Source of the DNA: Gammaproteobacteria bacterium
GTDB taxonomy: Bacteria > Pseudomonadota > Gammaproteobacteria > SZUA-229
DNA length: 42,574 nt
NCBI GenBank assembly: GCA_029882215.1
Contig: JAOULC010000026.1
Coordinates: 1-42,574, forward strand
Reading direction: 5' to 3'
Positions 18,316-27,517 of this stretch are shown here, piece after piece; position 1 is the first letter of the stretch, and every line of letters begins with the position of its first letter. The translations under genes were made by a program, and so were the position numbers. The notes beneath the pieces are model-generated. The model searched no databases, was not told the origin of the DNA, and saw only the letters and a program-made list of their open reading frames with translations.

Positions 18316-19365
18316 ATGGATATCAAAGTCAAACAACTGTCCCAGGCGGATGAAGGTTACTTACCTAACTTTTGTGACGTTAATTTCATCCTCCGTTTGC
18401 TGGTGATCACTGAACTCATGGCCATCGTGCTCAGCATTAACAGCTCACCGCTCAATGAGCAACTGTGGGACAAGCTTTCAATTACCTCATTGTTTATGCT
18501 CTGGATAGCTCTCACCAGTGCGGCTGTATTGTGCACATTAGGACGTCTACTTAATCGTTTTTCTAATATGAGTGTTTCTATTCTGAGTTATTTGCTGGTA
18601 TTACTGGTTACATTAGGCTTTAGTGCCCTGACAACCTATCTTGCGACCGAATTTCATCTGACGCAGTTCTATAATAAAGGCTGGCATCATGAATTTATTT
18701 TAAAAAATCTGGCCATCAGTTCTATTGTTATCGCAGTATTACTGCGCTACTTCTTTATTCAGCACCACTGGAAGTTAAACCAGCTGTCTGAAGCCAGAAC
18801 CCGCTTAAAGGCACTGGAAGCGCGTATTCGGCCACACTTCCTGTTCAATAGTATGAATACCATTGCCAGTCTGGTACACGATCAGCCCGATACGGCAGAA
18901 ACGACTATAATCAATCTGGCCGACCTGTTTAGAATCAGTTTAAGAGAGAATACTGAACACAAATTATCCGATGAGATTAAGCTGGTTCGCAGTTATCTGT
19001 CTATCGAGCAATTACGCTTAGGCTCGCGACTAAGGCCTGAGTGGGCAATAGAGCGCTTTGATAAAGATATTCAGCTACCGGCTCTTTGTATCCAACCTTT
19101 AGTAGAAAATGCGATATATTATGGTGTAGAGCCTTTACCTGAAGGTGGCGTTATTAAAATACGCATCTATAAACATAATAAACGTTTAATCGTATCGGTC
19201 TCAAACCCGGTACTCAAATTACGCAAGAGTAATCGTAAAAGCAATCAAATGGCTCAGGGCAACATCCGTCAGCGACTGTTATTAGCCTTTGGTTCTTCTG
19301 CCACCTTCAGCATTGACGAAGGACCACCGTTATATACGGTTACGTTAAATATACCCTTTGATTAA
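18316..19365 (+). CDS. algZ: LytS/AlgZ-type sensor histidine kinase
   Basis: A 349-residue membrane kinase. Four hydrophobic segments (about 23-42, 55-78, 87-110, 129-148) precede a His_kinase domain of the LytS family. The phosphoacceptor is His174 in 'RPHFLFNSMNTI', and the N-box is 'QPLVENAIYYGV' in the C-terminal ATPase part. It lies directly upstream of a LytTR response regulator, matching the AlgZ(FimS)-AlgR pair, which in Pseudomonas controls alginate and twitching motility. AlgZ-like proteins often lack part of the glycine-rich ATP lid; here 'GNIRQRLLLAFG' is seen, but no clear G1 box. The target genes in this organism are unknown. The ATG at 18316 has an A-rich leader without a strong Shine-Dalgarno. 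Confidence 0.9.
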   Translation: MDIKVKQLSQADEGYLPNFCDVNFILRLLVITELMAIVLSINSSPLNEQLWDKLSITSLFMLWIALTSAAVLCTLGRLLNRFSNMSVSILSYLLVLLVTLGFSALTTYLATEFHLTQFYNKGWHHEFILKNLAISSIVIAVLLRYFFIQHHWKLNQLSEARTRLKALEARIRPHFLFNSMNTIASLVHDQPDTAETTIINLADLFRISLRENTEHKLSDEIKLVRSYLSIEQLRLGSRLRPEWAIERFDKDIQLPALCIQPLVENAIYYGVEPLPEGGVIKIRIYKHNKRLIVSVSNPVLKLRKSNRKSNQMAQGNIRQRLLLAFGSSATFSIDEGPPLYTVTLNIPFD

Positions 19366-19385
19366 TTTAAGGGAGGAGTGAGTGA

Positions 19386-20126
19386 ATGTATGTATTAATT
19401 GTTGACGATGAGCCACTGGCTCGCAAAAGACTTCGCCAACTGTTGGACAATATGGACGGTTACAGTGTCGTCGCTGAAGCAGAAAATGGTGAGCAGGCAT
19501 TGCATCAGGTGCAGGCCTTGAAGCCGGATATTATTCTGCTGGATATTCGTATGCCAGGTATGGATGGCATTGAAACGGCCCATCACCTGAGTAAATTATC
19601 CAAACCACCTGCCGTCATCTTTACCACTGCTTTTAGTGATCATGCGCTGGATGCTTTTGGCACGCATGCGGTCGATTATGTGCTAAAACCGATAAAACAA
19701 GAACGTCTGCAGCAGGCACTGGAGGCGGCCAAGCGCCCCACGCGTGCGCAGCTTAAGCACCTGGAAGGCGAGGATGACTCTGTCCGCAAACAAATGTGCG
19801 TAAAAATTCGCGGCCGGCTGGAACTGATCCCGGTAGAAGATATTCGTTATTTTCTTGCCGATCATAAATATGTAACGATGAAAACTGATACTCATGAATA
19901 CTTGATTGAAGAGTCTTTAAAAGCTCTGGAAACTGAATTTGGTGACAGTTTCACCCGCATACATCGTAACGCGCTGATTGCCGATAAATATATCGTGGGT
20001 ATGAGCAAAAGTGGCAGCGGACAGAACTGTATTGTATTAGATGGCGTTGACGACAAGCTGGAGATTAGCCGCCGTCATCTGGCACTGGTGCGAAAGAAAC
20101 TTAAGATGCTGGCGAGCCACCATTAG
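19386..20126 (+). CDS. algR: AlgR-type LytTR response regulator
   Basis: A 246-residue regulator with an N-terminal receiver domain (acidic pocket DDE at 7-9, phosphoacceptor Asp53 in 'LLDIRMPGMDG', conserved Lys101 in 'YVLKPIK') and a C-terminal LytTR DNA-binding domain (about 138-242; 'IRYFLADHKYVTMKT', 'FTRIHRNALI'). Strong Shine-Dalgarno GGAGGAG at 19372-19378, 7 nt before the ATG. It follows the kinase gene by 20 bp, so the two are surely co-transcribed. Its last 26 bp overlap tail-to-tail with the thioredoxin-fold gene on the other strand. AlgR-like control of surface or biofilm genes is inferred from the family. Confidence 0.93.
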   Translation: MYVLIVDDEPLARKRLRQLLDNMDGYSVVAEAENGEQALHQVQALKPDIILLDIRMPGMDGIETAHHLSKLSKPPAVIFTTAFSDHALDAFGTHAVDYVLKPIKQERLQQALEAAKRPTRAQLKHLEGEDDSVRKQMCVKIRGRLELIPVEDIRYFLADHKYVTMKTDTHEYLIEESLKALETEFGDSFTRIHRNALIADKYIVGMSKSGSGQNCIVLDGVDDKLEISRRHLALVRKKLKMLASHH

Positions 20127-20643
20127 TGCGCTCGGCCGCTATTGATGTTTGTTTTAACGCATCATCAATAGCCTGGTCCAGATACGCGCCATAAAAATCA
20201 ATAGTGGTAACGCCCACCATCTCAATACCCATCGCTTTACCGTTACCATGCAAAAGGATAAGTGTTGGGGTCACATAAATCTTATATCGGCTGGCTAATT
20301 CATCATAAGTGATTTTTTTACCGTTAAAGTCTGTAATAACAGTGTCTTCGTCGATCATTACCTTTCGTAGCATTACTTTCTTATCATAATCACCGCTGAT
20401 GAGCATCGGACGCAGCACTTCGCTTTCAATCTGTTCACAAAATGAACAGCCATGCATACTGAATTCAAGCAGCACAGGAATACCTTGTTGCTGAGCCAAA
20501 AGACCATCTTTTTGCAGATTAATTGCTTTTGGAATGGTTATGCTTTCTGCCTGTGTTTCTTTCATAAAAGCCTGAAACGTCATTATTGATAACAAAAAGG
20601 CGGGAAATATCACTCTAAAGCCAACTTTATTCAACATTTTCAC
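20101..20643 (-). CDS. Exported thioredoxin-fold protein (SoxW/DsbC-like)
   Basis: A 180-residue protein with an N-terminal signal sequence (hydrophobic 10-26, cleavage near TQA|ES) and a thioredoxin fold. The redox motif is C66-S-F-C69 in 'MHGCSFCEQ', and the cis-proline is in 'YVTPTLIL'. The long insertion between them and the C-terminal 'YLDQAIDDALK' helix resemble SoxW-type and DUF255/thioredoxin-like periplasmic proteins. A role as periplasmic thiol reductant or disulfide handler is inferred. It sits between algR and hemC on the opposite strand, where Pseudomonas has no such gene, and overlaps algR by 26 bp at the 3' ends. Confidence 0.85.
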   Translation of the reverse strand: MKMLNKVGFRVIFPAFLLSIMTFQAFMKETQAESITIPKAINLQKDGLLAQQQGIPVLLEFSMHGCSFCEQIESEVLRPMLISGDYDKKVMLRKVMIDEDTVITDFNGKKITYDELASRYKIYVTPTLILLHGNGKAMGIEMVGVTTIDFYGAYLDQAIDDALKQTSIAAERTNGGSPAS

Positions 20644-20724
20644 TCATTCTTTAAACTAGCACTTATAACAGAGAGCGATTTTACATAAAATAGTTCCCGT
20701 ATTTCACAAGAAACGACGAATAAC

Positions 20725-21660
20725 ATGAGCATAAACATAATCCGTATCGCCACCCGCCAATCTCCTCTTGCCCTGTGGCAAGCCAATGAGGTTTCCAGAC
20801 AATTAAAAATTCACCACCCCGGTTTAAAGGTTGAGCTCGTTACCATGGTGACCAAAGGCGACAAAATACTGGACGCCCCGCTTGCAAAAGTCGGTGGCAA
20901 AGGTTTATTCGTTAAAGAACTCGAGCAGGGTATGCTGGATGGTACGGCTGATATTGCCGTACATTCAATGAAAGATGTGCCAATGGAGTTCCCGGATGGC
21001 CTCTATCTGCCGGTTATCATGCAGCGTGAAAACCCGCATGATGCCTTCGTTTCAAATCATTATGCATCCTTAGACGATTTACCGGCGAATGCACGCATTG
21101 GCACATCAAGCCTGCGTCGTCAGCTGCAAGTTAAGGCGGTGCGAGCTGAATCAGAAATGCTGGATTTACGCGGTAATGTAAATTCCCGTTTAGCCAAGCT
21201 GGATAACGGTGACTTCGATGCCATTATCCTGGCGTCAGCGGGTTTAATTCGCCTGGGCTTTGAAGACCGTATTCGCCATCACCTGACACCGGAGCAATCA
21301 TTACCTGCCGTCGGTCAGGGTGCTGTCGGCATTGAATGTCGCACCGGTGATACTGAAATCGAAGCCTTAATTGCACCGTTACAAGATAGCGACACTACTA
21401 TTCGTCTCACTGCAGAAAGAGCGCTCAACAAAGGCCTGAATGGTGGTTGTCAGGTGCCCATTGCCGGTTATGCCTTGCTTGAAAATGATGAAATTTACCT
21501 GCGGGGTTTAGTCGGCCGTCCCGATGGTAGTGAAGTTGTCTTTGATGAGATTCGCGGTCCTGCAGACCAGGCAGAGCAACTCGGTAGTACCTTAGCTGAT
21601 CGCCTGCTAGCAGCAGGCGCGCGCAAGATCTTAACTGATCTTGGCATGATAACGGCGTAA
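20725..21660 (+). CDS. hemC: Porphobilinogen deaminase (hydroxymethylbilane synthase)
   Basis: A 311-residue, full-length enzyme that polymerises four porphobilinogen molecules into hydroxymethylbilane in the tetrapyrrole pathway. The N-terminus has '[15 protein letters not shown]'. The catalytic Asp lies in '[10 protein letters not shown]', the arginine-rich substrate site in '[11 protein letters not shown]', and the dipyrromethane cofactor is attached to Cys242 in '[12 protein letters not shown]'. It heads hemC-hemD-hemX-hemY, with 10 bp before hemD. The promoter should lie in the 81-bp spacer shared with the divergent thioredoxin-fold gene. Confidence 0.98.
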   Translation: MSINIIRIATRQSPLALWQANEVSRQLKIHHPGLKVELVTMVTKGDKILDAPLAKVGGKGLFVKELEQGMLDGTADIAVHSMKDVPMEFPDGLYLPVIMQRENPHDAFVSNHYASLDDLPANARIGTSSLRRQLQVKAVRAESEMLDLRGNVNSRLAKLDNGDFDAIILASAGLIRLGFEDRIRHHLTPEQSLPAVGQGAVGIECRTGDTEIEALIAPLQDSDTTIRLTAERALNKGLNGGCQVPIAGYALLENDEIYLRGLVGRPDGSEVVFDEIRGPADQAEQLGSTLADRLLAAGARKILTDLGMITA

Positions 21661-21670
21661 TTCGTACATC

Positions 21671-22501
21671 ATGACGGATGCCTTTACTCAAAGTGCACCT
21701 TTAAAACAACCTCGTTCGCAAGCCCTATCCGGCCTGTCCGTTCTGGTGACCCGGCCAAAACATCAGGCAGGCTCATTAGTGCAATTACTAGAGCAGGCCG
21801 GTGCACGCGTATTGCAACAACCCACTATCGCCATTGAAGCGGCCTGTCATGACTCACAAAAACCGGTCATTGACGCGCTGGCACAATACAACTGGCTTAT
21901 TTTTATCAGCAAGAATGCCGTTGAATATGGTCTGGCTCTGATCGCTAAACACACGCAAATTTCAGCGGCACAATCCATCGCTGCTATTGGTAAGGCCACT
22001 CATCTCTCACTAAACCAGCACGGAGTTGGCAATGTATGTAGCCCAGATCAGGGTTTTAACAGTGAAGCACTACTCGATTCCAAAGCCTTTTCTGCAGCAC
22101 AGATCAATCAGCAAAAAATTCTGATCCTTCGTGGTGGCAAGGGTCGCGAGCATTTAAAAGAAGTGCTGGAGTCACGCGGCGCGACCGTGACTTATCTTGA
22201 TGTTTATCAACGTCAAGCCGCGCCTCTGCTATTGCGGCCGGATGAGTTTGCCACACTCGACATCATCACCGTCAGTAGCCAGCAGGGCCTGGAGAACCTG
22301 AACTCGCTATTAGATACTCAGACGCTTGAGCAAATCCATGATAAATTACTGATTACTCCCGCAGAACGCTGCTCACAAAGAGCCAGAGAACTGGGATTTA
22401 TACATGTTGAAGCTGCCGCTAATGCAACAGATAATGCTATGCTCAAGTGTATCATTGACAATGTATCAGCGAGCTGTAATAACAATGACCAAAAACAATA
22501 A
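21671..22501 (+). CDS. hemD: Uroporphyrinogen-III synthase
   Basis: A 276-residue cytoplasmic enzyme that cyclises hydroxymethylbilane with D-ring inversion to give uroporphyrinogen III. The family is poorly conserved in sequence. Support comes from 'LSGLSVLVTRPKHQAGSL' at the N-terminus, 'WLIFISKNAVEYGL', 'IAAIGKATHLSL', 'ILILRGGKGREHLKEVLESRGATV', 'YLDVYQRQ', and 'ITVSSQQGLENL', in the usual order. The position directly after hemC and before hemX settles it. It carries a longer N-terminal extension than the E. coli protein. Confidence 0.95.
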   Translation: MTDAFTQSAPLKQPRSQALSGLSVLVTRPKHQAGSLVQLLEQAGARVLQQPTIAIEAACHDSQKPVIDALAQYNWLIFISKNAVEYGLALIAKHTQISAAQSIAAIGKATHLSLNQHGVGNVCSPDQGFNSEALLDSKAFSAAQINQQKILILRGGKGREHLKEVLESRGATVTYLDVYQRQAAPLLLRPDEFATLDIITVSSQQGLENLNSLLDTQTLEQIHDKLLITPAERCSQRARELGFIHVEAAANATDNAMLKCIIDNVSASCNNNDQKQ

Positions 22502-22525
22502 CGATTTAAACTTGGATGTTACACA

Positions 22526-23698
22526 ATGAGCTCATCTGATCAGTCAACTGATAATCCAGTTGTAGACACCATTCCTCCCGCTAAAGAGACCACAGGCGAT
22601 GCTAATGATGTCGCTCAGGGCAACATCACCAAGCCTGTAAAACAAAATAAACGGTCTTTCTTGTTATGGCTATTTATCATTTTATTACTTGCTGCACCGG
22701 CCGCAGGCTTTTATTTTTGGCAAGAGTTTACTAAAGCGGCAAATGCCTTTCAGCAAACACAGCAACAACAATCAGATCATCTGGCACAACTTTCTGCTCA
22801 GCTTAAAGACTCTGAAACACTGATACAGCAACACAGCCAGAGCCTGACACAAATTGGCACACTGTTTACAGATCAACAAAGCCAGTTAAAAGCAATAGCC
22901 GACTCTGTGCAAACCATGCAGTCTGCCAGTAAAAATATCTTCGATATCACACACCGTAATCAGCGTCAGTGGTTACTGGCTGAGGTCTCCTATTTATTAT
23001 CACTGGCCAATCAGCGCCTGCTCATTTCAAGAGATATCAAATCAGCCATTGCTGCACTTAAAGCGGCCAATAACCGGCTACATGATTTATCAGATCCCAG
23101 CCTGATCGGCCTGCGACAGAAAATTGCCAGTGAAGTGGCTGAACTTAGTTTGCTCAACCTGCCTGATATCAACGGTATAGCTTTCAGCCTTGATAACATC
23201 ACCGGCTCTATTACAGCGCTGCCCTTTAAATCTGCACATAAAAAACTGACTGAACAAATCCCCACGTCTCAAACCGTGGAAATTGCTTCACTTGAGAAAG
23301 ACACTTTTCTTAGTCCGCTTTGGGATCGCATAAAATCACTGGTTACCATCAAAAAACACCAGCGCGATATTCTGACCACAGATAAGCCTTTAGACAAATC
23401 CGCTATTGATAATCAGCTACTATACCGGCTCGAAACATCCCGTATCGCACTGCTGAATACAAACACGGCGGCTTTTCAACATGAAATCAGCGCGGCACTG
23501 ACACTTATTTCACTGCACTATGATAATGATGACAACAGAGTTACTGAACTGTTTAGCGAATTAACCAGCTATTCAAGCATTAATTTATTACCTTCGCTTC
23601 CCGACATCACGGGTTCCTGGTTACTGCTGCAGCAGCGTATTGCTGTCAGTAATAGCAGTGATAATCTCAAAAAAAATACAGGTAACGCCACACAATGA
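22526..23698 (+). CDS. hemX: HemX-like uroporphyrinogen-cluster membrane protein
   Basis: A 390-residue single-pass inner-membrane protein. A polar N-terminal tail (1-42) precedes one transmembrane helix (about 43-67, 'FLLWLFIILLLAAPAAGFYFW'), a Gln-rich coiled-coil (about 70-135) and a mostly helical periplasmic domain. 'RQWLLAEVSYLLSLANQRLL' is the family's most conserved stretch. It was once annotated as uroporphyrin-III C-methyltransferase, but no methyltransferase motif is present. The gene lies 24 bp after hemD and overlaps hemY by 4 bp (ATGA). The exact role is unknown; a scaffolding role in haem synthesis is often assumed. Confidence 0.93.
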   Translation: MSSSDQSTDNPVVDTIPPAKETTGDANDVAQGNITKPVKQNKRSFLLWLFIILLLAAPAAGFYFWQEFTKAANAFQQTQQQQSDHLAQLSAQLKDSETLIQQHSQSLTQIGTLFTDQQSQLKAIADSVQTMQSASKNIFDITHRNQRQWLLAEVSYLLSLANQRLLISRDIKSAIAALKAANNRLHDLSDPSLIGLRQKIASEVAELSLLNLPDINGIAFSLDNITGSITALPFKSAHKKLTEQIPTSQTVEIASLEKDTFLSPLWDRIKSLVTIKKHQRDILTTDKPLDKSAIDNQLLYRLETSRIALLNTNTAAFQHEISAALTLISLHYDNDDNRVTELFSELTSYSSINLLPSLPDITGSWLLLQQRIAVSNSSDNLKKNTGNATQ

Positions 23699-24921
23699 AA
23701 TTAATTAAACGTCTTTTTCTTCTGCTTATTATTGCCGGTGCGATTTATCTCGGCTATTTCATAAAGCAACAGGGCAGTGGCTTTGTGCTGATTCAGTATC
23801 AGGCTTTCAGTATTGAAACATCGGTGTTTGTTTTCAGTGGCTTTATCCTTCTTTTATTTATACTGCTGTATGCGCTGCTACGCTCTGTTTTTAATGTCTT
23901 TAAACTGCCGGCGTTTATTAACCGCTCTTACAGTAATTACCAGAATAAAAAATCAACATCGGGGTTAATTTCAGGGCTGACAGAATTTACCGAGGGGCGA
24001 TTTAAGAAAGCCGAAAGTATTTTTATTAAACAGGCTTCCGGCAATGAAAATTCATTTTTGAACTACCTGTTAGCTGCTCGGGCGGCACAGTTGTTACATG
24101 CGGATGACCGCCGTGATACTTATTTAAAGCAGGCACATAACATTAACCCTGATGCTGATATCGCCATTGGCCTGACTCAGGCGGAGCTGCAACTGGCTCA
24201 TCAGCAAAATGAAATGGCATTGGCCACTCTAAGTCACTTAATGAGCGCTTACCCAAAGCATGACTATATTATGCGTTTACTATCCCGTGCTTATTTACAG
24301 CTTGAAGACTGGTCTCATCTTTGCCCGCTGTTAAAAGAGATGAGACACTCAAAGTCGATCCCGGATGAATTACTTATCAAAACAGAAACAGTGGCTTACT
24401 CAGGTTATTTAAAGCAGGCAGGACAACAGCAGAACAGTGAAAAGCTGGATTCACTCTGGTCAGACATACCAAAGTCACTCAGGCAAAACAGCGACATTAT
24501 CGAACTCTATGCGCAGCAACTGATTCTTTGCGGGCAGTTACAGCGAGCTGAAAAATTATTGCGTGAGACACTTAATAAAAAATGGAATGAGCAGCTGATT
24601 ACACTTTATGCCAGCTTTATCCATAATATCCGGGCTGATCATCATGACAGTTATTTCAATTCATTATTAGATAATTGTGAAAAGTGGCTAAAAGCTAATC
24701 CACAGCATGCCACTGTTTTGCTTGCCGCTGGAAAAATTGCCGTGCAGCTAAAGCTCTGGGGCAAAGCCCACTCTTTTTTCGATTCCAGTTTATCCAGTCA
24801 ACCTCTTAGCGACACCTTTCTGCAACTGGCACTGCTACTTGAACAGACGAATGACAGTGAAAAAGCCCAAAAGTATTATCAGCAGGGGCTGGTTCATTGC
24901 AATCAACAAAGATCGTTTTAG
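23695..24921 (+). CDS. hemY: HemY-like TPR membrane protein
   Basis: A 408-residue inner-membrane protein with two N-terminal transmembrane helices (about 5-22 and 43-65) and a C-terminal helical-repeat (TPR-like) domain, for example 'LLAARAAQLLHADDRRDTYLKQAHNINPDADIAIGLTQAELQLAHQQNEMALATL'. This is the gammaproteobacterial HemY of the hemCDXY operon, not protoporphyrinogen oxidase. The start overlaps the hemX stop (ATGA), indicating translational coupling. It is the last gene of the operon; the 221-bp gap after it, before the convergent reductase, shows no obvious strong terminator. Confidence 0.93.
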   Translation: MKLIKRLFLLLIIAGAIYLGYFIKQQGSGFVLIQYQAFSIETSVFVFSGFILLLFILLYALLRSVFNVFKLPAFINRSYSNYQNKKSTSGLISGLTEFTEGRFKKAESIFIKQASGNENSFLNYLLAARAAQLLHADDRRDTYLKQAHNINPDADIAIGLTQAELQLAHQQNEMALATLSHLMSAYPKHDYIMRLLSRAYLQLEDWSHLCPLLKEMRHSKSIPDELLIKTETVAYSGYLKQAGQQQNSEKLDSLWSDIPKSLRQNSDIIELYAQQLILCGQLQRAEKLLRETLNKKWNEQLITLYASFIHNIRADHHDSYFNSLLDNCEKWLKANPQHATVLLAAGKIAVQLKLWGKAHSFFDSSLSSQPLSDTFLQLALLLEQTNDSEKAQKYYQQGLVHCNQQRSF

Positions 24922-25142
24922 ACCATACTGGCAACAATGCTGGACTATGACCTCATCTAATTAACATTGATCTGGCTTGTCTGTACTTGTTCACAGTAAA
25001 GCTGTTTTACTTTACCCAATCAATAAACAATGCGCGCGATCCGGTGCACGCATTATCATATAAGACCACTTGCTAACCTCTACCTCGCAGACTCTATATA
25101 TACCAATTCGCCATGGTTAATGCACATCAGCAAGGCCGTTAC

Positions 25143-26177
25143 TTACAGATCAGAGGCCTTCTGGGCGTCTGCAGAGTATTCAAAGGCATCGGAAAACATC
25201 TGATCTTCAACCGCACCTTGTTTCATAAATGCGGCCTTTGCGGCATTTACCATCGGTGGCGGGCCGCTCATATAAATATCAAAGCCAGACAGATCAGCAA
25301 ACTGGTTTAACACCGTTTCATGCACATAGCCTGTCTCTCCACTCCAGTTATCTGCCGCTTCCGGATCAGATAACACGGCGGTGAAATTCAGGTTCGACAT
25401 TTTTTTTGTTAATGCTGCTACCTGATCTTGCATATAAATATCACGCTTGGCACGTACACCACAAAATAGATGAAACTGATTTTTCATTTCAAGGCTATGA
25501 GCATGCTCCAGCATGCCGTTTAATGGTGCATAGCCGGTGCCACCACCCAGCATAATAACCGGTCGCTCAGTTTCTTCACGTAAATAGAAACCACCAAACG
25601 GACCTTCGATGCGCAGCAGGGCTTTTTCCTGCATTTCATCAAACACGTGGTTACTGAAATAACCATCCGGCACATGCCTTATCTGTAAAATAATGACATC
25701 ATCCTGATGAGGTGCATTGGCAATCGAAAACGCACGACGTTTACCGCCTTTTAAAAGTACTTCAATATACTGCCCTGCGAGAAACTGCATGCGCTGGCTA
25801 TCTGGCAGTTTTAATTCCAGTTGCATCACATCATGTGACAGCTTATGCAGCTTGATAACACGCGCCGGCATAATTTTAGGCTTAATTTCAGCCGCACTGC
25901 TGAGTTCTTTTACATTAATCATCACATCTGTCTTGGGCTGTGCCTGACAGCATAGAATGACCCCGGCGGCTTTATCATCTTCACTTAGGCACGATGTATT
26001 ACGCTCGCCATAATCCACTTCTCCGCTCACAATCGTGCCTTTACATGCACCACAGGCGCCATTTCGGCAACCATAAGGCAGCGATAGTCCATGATTCAGG
26101 CCTGCTGTCAGCACCGATTCACCATCATTTGCTGCAAACTCATGTCCACTTGGTTGTAATGTAATGTTAAAACTCAT
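25143..26177 (-). CDS. 2Fe-2S ferredoxin:flavin reductase (CDP-6-deoxyglucoseen reductase-like)
   Basis: A 344-residue two-part electron-transfer protein. The N-terminal plant-type 2Fe-2S ferredoxin (about 1-92) has cluster cysteines C37, C42 and C45 ('PYGCRNGACGACKG') and C77 in 'LCCQAQ'. The FAD-binding barrel (about 100-195) has 'RAFSIANAP'. The NAD(P)-binding domain has 'MLGGGTGYAPL' and the C-terminal 'YMSGPPPMVNAA'. Proteins of this layout are usually annotated CDP-6-deoxy-delta-3,4-glucoseen reductase, and in several Gammaproteobacteria lie close to ubiD, as here. Its partner is not known; transfer of electrons from NAD(P)H to a flavin or iron-sulfur partner is inferred. Confidence 0.93.
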   Translation of the reverse strand: MSFNITLQPSGHEFAANDGESVLTAGLNHGLSLPYGCRNGACGACKGTIVSGEVDYGERNTSCLSEDDKAAGVILCCQAQPKTDVMINVKELSSAAEIKPKIMPARVIKLHKLSHDVMQLELKLPDSQRMQFLAGQYIEVLLKGGKRRAFSIANAPHQDDVIILQIRHVPDGYFSNHVFDEMQEKALLRIEGPFGGFYLREETERPVIMLGGGTGYAPLNGMLEHAHSLEMKNQFHLFCGVRAKRDIYMQDQVAALTKKMSNLNFTAVLSDPEAADNWSGETGYVHETVLNQFADLSGFDIYMSGPPPMVNAAKAAFMKQGAVEDQMFSDAFEYSADAQKASDL

Positions 26178-26241
26178 GTAAAATACCCTGCAAGCCTAAT
26201 AAAGCCGCGTATTGTCGCTTATTTAATCAGATTATAAAACC

Positions 26242-27114
26242 ATGAAAAATATAGTCATAATTGGTCAGGGCCAGCTTGGTTTAGAAGTCACCAGACAACA
26301 TCTGCAAAGCAACGATATGATCTATTCGGTTTCACGCAGCCATCGACCGTCATTGTCCGCCAGTCACCACTCTTTATCGACAGACCTTGACACACTAAGG
26401 TCTGCCATTGCTTTACCTTTAACAATAGACTGCCTGTATTATTTTGCACCACCATCCGAAACTGAGCAGACCGACCAGCGCATGCATACTTTTCTTTCTC
26501 TGCATCAGCGGCTATCAATTGATCACATTATTTATATCAGCACCAGCGGTGTTTATGGTGATAGTCAGGGCCAGTGGCTGACGGAACTGTCTGCCGTTAA
26601 GCCGCAAGCTCTGCGTGCAAAACGCAGGCTCGATGCAGAACATCAACTGAGCCGATTCTGCCAGACTCGAAGCAGCAAACTGACTATCTTGCGCTGTGCT
26701 GCTATTTACTCGTCTAAAACAGTGTCTCGCCAGCGTATTCATGACAATAACAAACCGCTGATAAATGCCTCTCAGGCGCCTTACACCAACCGGATTCATC
26801 TGCACGATCTTACTCATGTTTGTTTGCAGGCGATGCTGAATCCGCCAGTGGATAAGGAAATTTACAATGTCAGCGACGGCCAGCCCAGCACAACCACTGA
26901 ACATGCCTGGCTATTAGCTGATCTGGCCGGTCTCGAACGCAACACGGAGATTGATCTGGCAGATGCCGGGCAATACTATAGCCCGGCATATTTGAGTTAC
27001 TTAGCTGAATCTAAGCGGCTGGATATATCGAAACTTAAAAATTCTCTATTAGCAGGTTTTACCTTCAAAAACACGGCGGAGGGCATTAAGGAATGCCTGC
27101 AGCAATCCGTTTGA
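26242..27114 (+). CDS. NAD-dependent epimerase/dehydratase-like protein (YeeZ type)
   Basis: A 290-residue atypical short-chain dehydrogenase-fold protein. The dinucleotide-binding loop is 'IVIIGQGQLGLEV', the active-site region 'IDHIIYISTSGVYGDSQGQW', followed by 'LRAKRRLDAEHQL' and 'LTILRCAAIYS'. The C-terminal part has 'NRIHLHDLTHVCLQAML' and 'YNVSDGQPSTT'. This is the pattern of YeeZ-like epimerase-family proteins, whose substrates are unknown. It is divergent from the reductase (64-bp spacer) and ends 8 bp from the convergent small gene at 27123. Confidence 0.87.
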   Translation: MKNIVIIGQGQLGLEVTRQHLQSNDMIYSVSRSHRPSLSASHHSLSTDLDTLRSAIALPLTIDCLYYFAPPSETEQTDQRMHTFLSLHQRLSIDHIIYISTSGVYGDSQGQWLTELSAVKPQALRAKRRLDAEHQLSRFCQTRSSKLTILRCAAIYSSKTVSRQRIHDNNKPLINASQAPYTNRIHLHDLTHVCLQAMLNPPVDKEIYNVSDGQPSTTTEHAWLLADLAGLERNTEIDLADAGQYYSPAYLSYLAESKRLDISKLKNSLLAGFTFKNTAEGIKECLQQSV

Positions 27115-27122
27115 TGATCTCT

Positions 27123-27494
27123 TTATTTACTTACCGCGTTAAATAGATCTTTAACTTTTTCTTCAACACCGGCGTCTTGCAGGTTAATACTGTCCAGACT
27201 GATACCGTTTTCTTCAAGTTTCTTCTTTAACTGTGCCATATCGATGTTTTCAAGTTTAATGTCATTTTTATCCATCAACTCGATCAACATGTCTTTGTTA
27301 TTCGCTGCCAGTTCCATCAGTTCACTGCTATCTATGGATTTCACTTTTTCGATAACATCTTTAGTAACAGATTCGACCGTGGTATTTTTTACCGTATCAA
27401 TGGTTTTGTTTAATTCGCCTTTATTTTCCTGATAAAAGTAATAGCCTGCGCCAGCAATCATCGACAAAATGATAATATTGACTACTGTTTTCAT
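27123..27494 (-). CDS. Small membrane-anchored helical protein downstream of ubiD
   Basis: A 123-residue protein with one N-terminal transmembrane or signal-anchor segment (about 4-21, 'VVNIIILSMIAGAGYYFYQ') and a Lys/Glu/Asp-rich helical remainder with repeated amphipathic 'DxVKxxxVESVxKDVIEKVKSI' and 'LKKKLEENGISLDSINLQD' patterns. No cysteine or lipobox. It lies 23 bp after ubiD on the same strand, so the two are probably co-transcribed. I do not recognise a family. Confidence 0.72.
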   Translation of the reverse strand: MKTVVNIIILSMIAGAGYYFYQENKGELNKTIDTVKNTTVESVTKDVIEKVKSIDSSELMELAANNKDMLIELMDKNDIKLENIDMAQLKKKLEENGISLDSINLQDAGVEEKVKDLFNAVSK

Positions 27495-27517
27495 GGTTTT
27501 TCCTGCCTTAATTGTTG

